Assembly (NCBI GenBank): GCA_025935155.1
Contig: JAICVV010000107.1
Location: forward strand, 1-7,082
From: Alphaproteobacteria bacterium
GTDB lineage: Bacteria; Pseudomonadota; Alphaproteobacteria; Micropepsales; Micropepsaceae
Direction: 5' to 3'
Length of the DNA stretch: 7,082 nucleotides
The notes below the pieces were generated by a model. It saw only the letters and a list, made by a program, of their open reading frames with translations. It was not told the DNA's origin and searched no databases. The position numbers and the translations under genes were made by a program. Below are positions 1 through 7,082 of the stretch, piece after piece (positions within the stretch are counted from its first letter, which is position 1; every line of letters begins with the position of its first letter).

Positions 1-1367
1 CCGACGCCCACGGGCACCGATTGCCCATTCTTCCCGCAGGTGCCGACGCCGGTATCCAGCTTCATATCGTTGCCGATCATCTTCACGTGCTTAAGCGCCA
101 CCGGCCCATCGCCGATCAAGGTCGCGCCTTTGATCGCGGGGCCGAGCTTCCCGTTCTCAATGAGGTACGCCTCGGTGCAGGAGAACACGAACTTGCCGTT
201 GGTGATGTCCACCTGGCCGCCGCCAAAATTCACCGCGTACACGCCACGATCCACGCTCGCGATAATCTCCTGCGGATCGGTGTTGCCGCCCAGCATGTAG
301 GTGTTCGTCATGCGCGGCATGATCGAGGCGGAATACGATTCCCGCCGCCCATTGCCGGTCGGCGTCATGCCCATCAGGCGCGCGTTCTGCCGATCCTGCA
401 TGTAGCCTTTCAATATCCCATCCTCGATCAGCACCGTGCGCGAGGTTGGTGTGCCTTCATCATCGATGGTGAGCGAACCGCGGCGATTGGCGATGGTGCC
501 GTCGTCCACAACCGTTACGCCGGGTGCCGCGACGCGCTCGCCCAATAGTCCGGCGAAGGCGCTCGTCTTCTTGCGATTGAAATCCCCTTCCAGCCCGTGG
601 CCGATGGCTTCGTGCAGCAAAATGCCCGGCCAGCCGGCGCCCAGCACGACGGGCATTTCACCCGCCGGTGCCGGAATCGAAGTCAGGTTCACCAGTGCCT
701 GCCGCAGTGCCTCGTCCACCGCCGCGTGCCAGTATTGTGGATCGAGATATGTCTCATATCCTTCTCGGCCGCCGCCGCCAAAGCTTCCCGCCTCCTGACG
801 GCCGTTCTCCTCCACAACAACAGATACGTTCAGCCGCACCAGCGGGCGGATGTCTCGATACACTTCGCCACCGCTGCGCAGGATCTCCACGTTCTGCCAT
901 TCGCCGGACAGCGAGCACGACACCTGCTTCACGCGCGAATCTTTGGTGCGGGCGTATTCGTTCATTTCGCCCAGCAGCTTCACCTTGGCTTCGAAATTTG
1001 CCGAATGAAGCGGATCGATGTCGGCGTAGAGCTTGCGATTGGTGCGGGCAGGGGAGAGCGACACAGTGCCGGAATGCCCTTTTGTCACGGCGCGCACCGT
1101 GTCAGCGGCGCGACGGATCGCCTCTTCGGATAATTCAGAGGCGTGCGCATAGCCGGTGGCTTCGCCAGCCACCGCGCGCAGGCCAAAGCCTTGGGATGTG
1201 TCGAACGTAGCGGCCTTCAGCCGGCCGTCGTCGAAGGCGAAGGTTTCGCTCTGGCGGTATTCAAGGAACAATTCGCCATCGTCGGCATCCTTCAGCGATT
1301 CGTCCACTAGCCGCTGCACACGGCCGCGCTCCATGCCACTGTCGCCAAAGAAAAGATCGCTTGGCAT
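1..1367 (-). CDS. tldD: TldD metalloprotease subunit, 3' end cut off by window edge
   Basis: TldD pairs with TldE/PmbA in a zinc-dependent protease that degrades unfolded or modified peptides in the cytoplasm; in E. coli it matures microcin B17 and is linked to CcdA turnover. About 455 codons are visible, read through to the left edge without a stop. The family is near 480 residues, so only the last 20 or so should be missing. The zinc motif HEAIGH lies at residues 252-257 (bases 597-614), followed by GLEGDFNRK. The C-terminal GTCGKNGQSVPVGVG, with the probable third zinc ligand Cys444, lies at the window start. The ATG at 1367 is chosen because AGGAG (1376-1380) sits 8 bases upstream. It is divergent from coxB, a neighbourhood I recall from other alphaproteobacteria. 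The partner gene tldE/pmbA is not in the window. The family call is very secure from the motifs and full-length colinearity. Confidence 0.96.
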   Translation of the reverse strand, partial: MPSDLFFGDSGMERGRVQRLVDESLKDADDGELFLEYRQSETFAFDDGRLKAATFDTSQGFGLRAVAGEATGYAHASELSEEAIRRAADTVRAVTKGHSGTVSLSPARTNRKLYADIDPLHSANFEAKVKLLGEMNEYARTKDSRVKQVSCSLSGEWQNVEILRSGGEVYRDIRPLVRLNVSVVVEENGRQEAGSFGGGGREGYETYLDPQYWHAAVDEALRQALVNLTSIPAPAGEMPVVLGAGWPGILLHEAIGHGLEGDFNRKKTSAFAGLLGERVAAPGVTVVDDGTIANRRGSLTIDDEGTPTSRTVLIEDGILKGYMQDRQNARLMGMTPTGNGRRESYSASIMPRMTNTYMLGGNTDPQEIIASVDRGVYAVNFGGGQVDITNGKFVFSCTEAYLIENGKLGPAIKGATLIGDGPVALKHVKMIGNDMKLDTGVGTCGKNGQSVPVGV

Positions 1368-1395
1368 CGCTCAAACTCCTGCTGTGCTGCCGGAC

Positions 1396-1424
1396 ATAAT
1401 GCCTCTTTCGAGAGGTATGGTCAC
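1396..1424 (-). promoter_or_regulatory. Candidate sigma-70-type promoter for tldD
   Basis: On the minus strand, GTGACC (1419-1424; 4 of 6 match to TTGACA) and CATTAT (1396-1401; 4 of 6 match to TATAAT) are separated by exactly 17 bases. Transcription would begin near 1389, giving a leader of about 22 bases that contains the AGGAG ribosome site and ends at the tldD ATG. Position and spacing are good, but both hexamers are imperfect, so this is an inference. Confidence 0.3.
1399..1418. promoter_or_regulatory. 20-bp near-perfect palindrome inside the tldD promoter spacer
   Basis: ATGCCTCT and AGAGGTAT flank the four bases TTCG. The inner five base pairs are perfect, and the full eight pair with one mismatch (a G-U pair if transcribed as the plus strand). 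The element fills the spacer between the candidate tldD -35 and -10 boxes and overlaps part of the -10, a common place for a repressor operator. It could also be a chance hairpin. No regulator gene lies nearby to name as a partner. Confidence 0.3.
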
Positions 1425-1429
1425 GCCGC

Positions 1430-1451
1430 CGCGGAATCCTTGAATTCCGCG
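1430..1451. repeat. Perfect 8-bp inverted repeat in the tldD/coxB intergenic region
   Basis: CGCGGAAT (1430-1437) and ATTCCGCG (1444-1451) are perfect inverted copies around the six bases CCTTGA. There is no T-tract after it on either strand, so it is not a convincing terminator. It sits about midway between the two divergent genes and could be a shared operator or a short extragenic palindrome. A second, weaker inverted pair, GTCAT (1453-1457) and ATGAC (1467-1471), follows directly. The repeat is seen directly; its role is unknown. Confidence 0.5.
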
Positions 1452-1466
1452 CGTCATAGGGTCGCA

Positions 1467-1496
1467 ATGACTTGGACAGCGCATACGCCCTAAATC
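1467..1496 (+). promoter_or_regulatory. Weak candidate promoter for the cox operon
   Basis: ATGACT (1467-1472; 4 of 6 match to TTGACA) is followed after 17 bases by CTAAAT (1490-1495). The wider string CCTAAATC (1489-1496) fits the Caulobacter housekeeping -10 form GCTANAWC at all specified positions but the first. Transcription would start near 1502, leaving a leader of about 58 bases before coxB. No other pair in 1440-1550 looked better. The -35 overlaps the right half of a small inverted pair (1453-1471). Similarity is modest and this is inference only. Confidence 0.22.
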
Positions 1497-1559
1497 GCGG
1501 CGGATTCTCTCGGGCCGCGGGCGCATTCTGGCGTCCGCCGATCACTTGCGAGGCGGCCG

Positions 1560-4021
<2,462 letters not shown>

Positions 4022-4024
4022 CAG

Positions 4025-4954
4025 ATGACCACGGCCGCTTTCGGAGCACAGACACGCGCCGCGACCGTGGGCGATTATTTCGCGCTGTTGAAACCGCGGG
4101 TGATGTCGCTTGTGGTGTTCACAGGACTCGCAGGAATTGTGGTTGCGCCAGGGCATGTGCATCCGATGGTGGCCTTCGCCGCGCTGCTTTGCATCGCGCT
4201 GGGCGCTGGCGCCTCCGGCGCCCTCAACATGGCATACGATTCCGACATCGACGGCCTGATGACGCGGACAGCCACCCGTCCTATTCCCCTGGGACGTATC
4301 TCGCGCGAGGAAGCACTCAGCTTCGGCTGGTGGATTGCAGCGGCGTCTGTCGCGATGATGGACCTGTTCGTCAACGAGCTTGCAGCGGCCCTGCTGGCAT
4401 TCACGATTCTCTTTTACGTCGGTATCTATACGCTTTGGCTGAAACGGCGGACACCGCAGAACATTGTGATCGGCGGGCTGGCTGGCGCGCTGCCTCCGGC
4501 GATCGGCTGGGCTGCAGTTACGGGCGGTCTCTCCGCCGCGCCGCTAATTCTCGTCGCAATTACGTTTTTCTGGACCCCGCCGCACTTCTGGGCACTGGCG
4601 CTCTACCGCAGCGACGACTACGCTCGCGCTGGAATTCCGATGATGCCGGTCGTGAACGGCAAGGCACACACGCGCCGTCAGATTTTTGTCTACTCGCTTC
4701 TGCTGCTTCCGCTCGGCCTTGCGCCGGCGCTGATTGGCCTTGGCGGTCCGCTCTATGCGGCGGCCGCGCTTGCCTTCGGCGGGTGGCTGGTGGCCGATGC
4801 GATTTTGGTGCTGCGCGAGCGAGATGAAATTCGCGAACCCGCAGCACGGAAGTTGTTCGGCATATCCATTCTTTACCTCTTCGCGCTGTTCGCCACGCTG
4901 ATCGCGGAGCGGCTGATTGGTATCGCACCACTCCATATTGGCGCCTGGATGTGA
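4025..4954 (+). CDS. ctaB: Heme O synthase (protoheme IX farnesyltransferase)
   Basis: This membrane enzyme of the UbiA prenyltransferase family transfers a farnesyl group from farnesyl diphosphate to heme B, giving heme O, the precursor of heme A used by CoxA. It has 309 residues, the usual size, with about eight or nine predicted helices. The first Mg-diphosphate motif NxxxDxxxD is Asn68-Asp72-Asp76 (NMAYDSDID), followed by the conserved [10 protein letters not shown]. The family signature [16 protein letters not shown] lies at 143-158, [17 protein letters not shown] at 183-199 holds the second conserved loop, and [10 protein letters not shown] follows. The ATG is three bases after the coxA stop. 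The only ribosome site in reach is a G-rich stretch (GGGCGGGGTG) at the coxA end, so translation is probably coupled. Heme A synthase (ctaA) is not in this window. Confidence 0.98.
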   Translation: MTTAAFGAQTRAATVGDYFALLKPRVMSLVVFTGLAGIVVAPGHVHPMVAFAALLCIALGAGASGALNMAYDSDIDGLMTRTATRPIPLGRISREEALSFGWWIAAASVAMMDLFVNELAAALLAFTILFYVGIYTLWLKRRTPQNIVIGGLAGALPPAIGWAAVTGGLSAAPLILVAITFFWTPPHFWALALYRSDDYARAGIPMMPVVNGKAHTRRQIFVYSLLLLPLGLAPALIGLGGPLYAAAALAFGGWLVADAILVLRERDEIREPAARKLFGISILYLFALFATLIAERLIGIAPLHIGAWM

Positions 4955-4958
4955 GGCG

Positions 4959-5090
4959 ATGGATGGGGATGAGAATCGAAATGCCAATGCGCGGCGCCTG
5001 CGCAACATTGCGCTTGGGCTTGTGCTTGGCGGCATTGTGATTTTGTTTTTCGTAATGACGATCGTCCGGTTGGGAATCCGGTTCGGTTAG
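4959..5090 (+). CDS. 43-residue single-span membrane protein in the cox operon (CoxF-like slot)
   Basis: This small ORF begins four bases after ctaB and ends 19 bases before coxC. The protein has a polar, arginine-containing head ([16 protein letters not shown]), one hydrophobic helix at about residues 17-36 ([20 protein letters not shown]) and a short basic tail (RLGIRFG). By the positive-inside rule the N-terminus should face the cytoplasm. Many alphaproteobacterial cox clusters have a small ORF of this form after ctaB, sometimes labelled CoxF; I recall the pattern but cannot confirm homology here. Its role is unknown; an assembly factor or small accessory subunit of the oxidase is a reasonable guess. 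The start is uncertain in one respect: GAGG (4953-4956) is only two bases before the ATG, so coupling to ctaB termination may matter. No other in-frame ATG precedes the helix. Confidence 0.8.
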   Translation: MDGDENRNANARRLRNIALGLVLGGIVILFFVMTIVRLGIRFG

Positions 5091-5109
5091 AGGGGCAGAA
5101 GAGGCTGAT

Positions 5110-6018
5110 ATGGCGCACGCAGAGGTGAAGCATCCCTACCATCTGGTGAACCCCAGCGGCTGGCCCATCATAGGTTCGATCGCCGCCTTCATCATGATGG
5201 TCGGCGCCGTATTCTGGCTAAACAAGGATTACGGCGCATTCCACGGCCTGAACGGGCAGCCCTGGGTATTTGTCGTCGGCTTCGTCCTGGTGCTTTACAC
5301 GATGGCTGGCTGGTGGCGCGACGTGATCCACGAATCGGTGGTGGAGCACGATCACACGCCGGTGGTGAAGCTGGGCCTGCGCTTCGGCATGGTGCTGTTC
5401 ATCGCCTCCGAAGTGATGTTCTTTCTCGCCTGGTTCTGGGCCTACTTTAATTTCAAGCTGTTCCCCGCGGATGCCTCCATCGGCCAATGGCCGCCGAACG
5501 GCATTGTCACACTCGATCCATGGCACTTTCCGCTGCTTAACACCCTTATCCTTCTGACTTCCGGAACAACGGTTACGTGGGCGCACCACGCGATCCTGCA
5601 TGGCGACCGCAAAGGCGCGACTCAGGGATTGCTGCTCACTGTGGCCCTGGGCGTCTCATTCACGCTCGTTCAGGCGTATGAGTATACGCACGCACCCTTC
5701 ACATTCGGCTTCAATCACCTGGCGCTGGTGCCTTTCACCGATCCGGCGCACCAGAATTTGGCGGCTGGCGCCGGCAATTTCGATGCGATCTATGGCTCGA
5801 CCTTTTTCATGGCAACGGGCTTTCATGGCTGCCACGTCATCATCGGCACGATCTTCCTCGCTGTCTGCCTGTTCCGCGCCATTGCCGGACAATTCACACC
5901 GGAGCGGCATTTCGGCTTTGAAGCCGCAGCCTGGTACTGGCACTTTGTCGATGTGGTCTGGCTGTTCCTCTTCGTCTGCATCTATGTCTGGGGCGCCGGC
6001 GCCATTCAGCAGGCGTGA
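5110..6018 (+). CDS. coxC: Cytochrome c oxidase subunit III
   Basis: Subunit III is the seven-helix integral core subunit that stabilises the oxidase against turnover inactivation and helps proton uptake into the D-channel. Conserved blocks are in order: [13 protein letters not shown] (82-94), [14 protein letters not shown] with the conserved Glu101 (100-113), [20 protein letters not shown] (128-147), [13 protein letters not shown] (156-168), QAYEY (188-192), [20 protein letters not shown] (228-247) and [17 protein letters not shown] (272-288). At 302 residues it is longer than the Paracoccus protein as I remember it. The surplus is about 24 residues at 199-222, in the loop between helices V and VI. 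The reading frame is open and the flanks are intact, so this is an insertion and not a frameshift. The ATG has GAGG (5101-5104) five bases upstream. It follows the 43-codon ORF directly, with no ctaG between. Confidence 0.98.
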   Translation: MAHAEVKHPYHLVNPSGWPIIGSIAAFIMMVGAVFWLNKDYGAFHGLNGQPWVFVVGFVLVLYTMAGWWRDVIHESVVEHDHTPVVKLGLRFGMVLFIASEVMFFLAWFWAYFNFKLFPADASIGQWPPNGIVTLDPWHFPLLNTLILLTSGTTVTWAHHAILHGDRKGATQGLLLTVALGVSFTLVQAYEYTHAPFTFGFNHLALVPFTDPAHQNLAAGAGNFDAIYGSTFFMATGFHGCHVIIGTIFLAVCLFRAIAGQFTPERHFGFEAAAWYWHFVDVVWLFLFVCIYVWGAGAIQQA

Positions 6019-6053
6019 TGGACGCTGCTCCCGCGACGCTTTTGATGGAGTAA
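6018..6053 (+). other. 11-codon mini-ORF bridging coxC and SURF1
   Basis: An ATG overlaps the coxC stop (TGATG at 6016-6020) and opens a frame encoding [11 protein letters not shown]. Its TAA (6051-6053) is followed at once by the SURF1 ATG (6054). The mini-ORF therefore fills the whole 35-base gap and could carry ribosomes from coxC into SURF1, whose own GGAG is only three bases before its ATG. It may equally be chance, or a scar of a lost gene, since some alphaproteobacteria have a DUF983 gene here. A stable product is unlikely. Confidence 0.3.
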
Positions 6054-6779
6054 ATGCTCCGTTTCCGTCCGCTGTGGAAATTTACGGCACTGATGCTGCC
6101 GTTATTTCTCGGTTGTCTGGCGCTCGGCCTCTGGCAACTGGAGCGGTTGCAATGGAAGCTGGCTCTCATTGCGCAAGTGAACCGGAATTTGCACGCGGCG
6201 CCCATCCCTATCGATCAGGCATTGGCGATGACGGCGGCTGCCGCGCAGTACCGGCGCGTGGAGATGCGAGGCCAGTTCGATAATTCCAAAGAAGCCTATG
6301 TGTTCGCGGCAGCTGGGCAAGGCCTGGCTGTCTATCACGTGCTGACGCCGTTTGTGCTCGACGATGGCCGCGTCTTGCTGGTGGATCGCGGCATTGTACC
6401 GGAACGCTTGCGCGATCCGCAGATGCGCCCAGCTGGGCAGCGTTCCGGAGAGCAGCATATTCTCGGCGTATGGCGCATTCCCGATTCGCCGGGCTGGTTT
6501 ACCCCGGCACCAAATCTTGCCAGGCGCATTTGGTACGCCCGCGACGTGAAAGGGATGGCAAAGGCGGATGATGTCCGGCTTGCCGCACCGGTGATCGTTG
6601 AAGCCGATGCAACGCCCAACACCGGGGGCTGGCCAAAAGGCGGCCAGACCGTCGTCACCTTCCGCAACGAGCATCTGCAATATGCGATCACCTGGTTCGG
6701 GCTTGCCGCCGTCGTCTTGGGAGGCTGGATCGCATTTCATATTTCGCGCGGCCGCTTCGGCGCACGAAACCCATCATGA
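6054..6779 (+). CDS. surf1: SURF1 family cytochrome c oxidase assembly protein
   Basis: SURF1 proteins (yeast Shy1) assist insertion of heme a at the heme a3 site of subunit I; bacterial versions have been reported to bind heme A. The 241-residue protein shows the family plan: one membrane helix at about 9-28 running into LGLWQLERLQWK (24-35), a periplasmic domain, and a second helix at about 211-230. Conserved blocks are QYRRVEMRGQF (65-75), YHVLTPFVL (94-102), VDRGIVPERLRDP (110-122) with GQ at 128-129, WFTPAPN and WYARDV around 148-165, and NEHLQYAITWFGLA (205-218) including the conserved His207. An in-frame TAA stands immediately before the ATG, so the start cannot lie further upstream; GGAG (6047-6050) is unusually close to it. 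It is the last gene of the run and converges on the Nudix gene. No T-rich terminator is visible after it. Confidence 0.95.
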   Translation: MLRFRPLWKFTALMLPLFLGCLALGLWQLERLQWKLALIAQVNRNLHAAPIPIDQALAMTAAAAQYRRVEMRGQFDNSKEAYVFAAAGQGLAVYHVLTPFVLDDGRVLLVDRGIVPERLRDPQMRPAGQRSGEQHILGVWRIPDSPGWFTPAPNLARRIWYARDVKGMAKADDVRLAAPVIVEADATPNTGGWPKGGQTVVTFRNEHLQYAITWFGLAAVVLGGWIAFHISRGRFGARNPS

Positions 6780-6788
6780 TGTTTCACG

Positions 6789-7082
6789 TCAGGGCGGTGT
6801 GATGGAAACCTGCTCACCGAATTTCGCAACAAGCCTGCGAAGGCCGTGCTCCGGAATTCGCTCCAGTGCTTCGTCGATCGAGCACCAGCAAATTTCGCGA
6901 GAGTGCTTCTCGGGCCAGCTGCGCCGTTGCCGGACAACTTCCATCGGGAAGACTTCCACCTTGCAGGGCAGGATATCGCCGGATTTGCGGCGCTTTTCAT
7001 AGCTGAAGGAGCCGAGCGGCGTGCCCGCGATTTCGCCCACCACACCGGCTTCCTCGAGCGCTTCGCGCGCAGCACAGTCGGC
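6789..7082 (-). CDS. Nudix hydrolase, 5' part beyond window edge
   Basis: Nudix enzymes hydrolyse nucleoside-diphosphate-linked or related pyrophosphate compounds with a metal held by the Nudix box. The visible 97 residues begin inside that box: AREALEEAGV matches the REUxEExGU end of the motif, with the metal-binding Glu-Glu pair. The opening Gly-x5-Glu half lies outside the window. Downstream are GEIAGTPLGSFSYEKRR, a CKVEVFPMEV strand, and WPEKHSREICWCSIDEALE, a tail I associate with small alphaproteobacterial Nudix proteins related to the diphosphoinositol-polyphosphate phosphohydrolase group. The substrate cannot be assigned. An internal GTG at 7043 is not the real start, because the Nudix motif continues upstream in frame to the edge. 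The stop (6789-6791) is nine bases from the SURF1 stop, tail to tail, and a functional link to the oxidase is not implied. Confidence 0.88.
   Translation of the reverse strand, partial: ADCAAREALEEAGVVGEIAGTPLGSFSYEKRRKSGDILPCKVEVFPMEVVRQRRSWPEKHSREICWCSIDEALERIPEHGLRRLVAKFGEQVSITPP

Noticed and set aside
21..1210. Several plus-strand open frames of 86-180 codons over the first 1.2 kb.
   Set aside because: They are shadows of tldD, whose minus-strand frame is continuous with zinc-site motifs across the same span.
1459..1473. GGGTCGCAATGACTT as a possible RegA/RegR-type redox regulator site upstream of coxB.
   Set aside because: It fits the RegR-like consensus I remember at only about 8 of 11 fixed positions; that is too weak in GC-rich DNA without other evidence.
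5700..5780. The extra CoxC segment as a frameshift or sequencing error.
   Set aside because: The frame is the same before and after it, and conserved family motifs resume at once on both sides, so it reads as a true in-frame insertion.
6102..6740. A 212-codon minus-strand frame opposite SURF1.
   Set aside because: The plus-strand SURF1 frame carries all family blocks; the antisense frame has no recognisable features.
6766..6785. GAAAC/GTTTC pair plus the palindrome CATCATGATG around the SURF1 stop, as a possible bidirectional terminator.
   Set aside because: The two symmetries are off-centre by one base, the stem is short and AT-rich, and there is no T-run on either strand.
7041..7043. GTG at 7043 as the start of an 84-residue protein.
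   Set aside because: The same frame continues upstream to the window edge and encodes the second half of a Nudix box, so the true start lies outside the window.

Overview
The window holds the cytochrome c oxidase (aa3-type, complex IV) operon of what is most likely an alphaproteobacterium. This rests on the gene order (tldD divergent from coxB-coxA-ctaB-small ORF-coxC-SURF1), on protein sequences resembling Paracoccus and mitochondrial oxidase subunits, and on the GC-rich DNA with G/C-ending codons. No marker allows a genus call. I saw no mobile element, CRISPR array, tRNA or rRNA.

Layout. Positions 1-1367 (minus strand) carry most of tldD, a metalloprotease subunit gene whose last residues lie beyond the left edge. 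Positions 1368-1559 form a divergent intergenic region with two short inverted repeats and weak candidate promoters for both directions. Positions 1560-6779 (plus strand) are one compact gene run: coxB (subunit II), coxA (subunit I), ctaB (heme O synthase), a 43-codon single-membrane-span ORF, coxC (subunit III) and a SURF1 gene. Gaps are 8, 3, 4, 19 and 35 bases. The 35-base gap is filled exactly by an 11-codon reading frame that abuts the SURF1 start. Positions 6789-7082 (minus strand) are the 3' part of a Nudix hydrolase gene that converges on SURF1 with 9 bases between the stop codons.

How the genes work together. CoxB receives electrons from cytochrome c at the CuA centre. CoxA holds heme a and the heme a3-CuB site and pumps protons, and CoxC stabilises the core. 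CtaB makes heme O, the precursor of heme A; the heme A synthase gene (ctaA) is not in the window. SURF1 helps build the heme a3 site. All metal ligands and proton-channel residues I checked in CoxA and CoxB are present, so the enzyme looks canonical and active.

Departures from a textbook cluster. ctaG/cox11 (CuB chaperone) is absent from its usual place between the small ORF and coxC. CoxC has an extra segment of about 24 residues between helices V and VI. The 43-codon ORF has no known role. The leader-like mini-ORF precedes SURF1. I did not find a clearly new system; the region is mostly ordinary, conserved respiratory genes.
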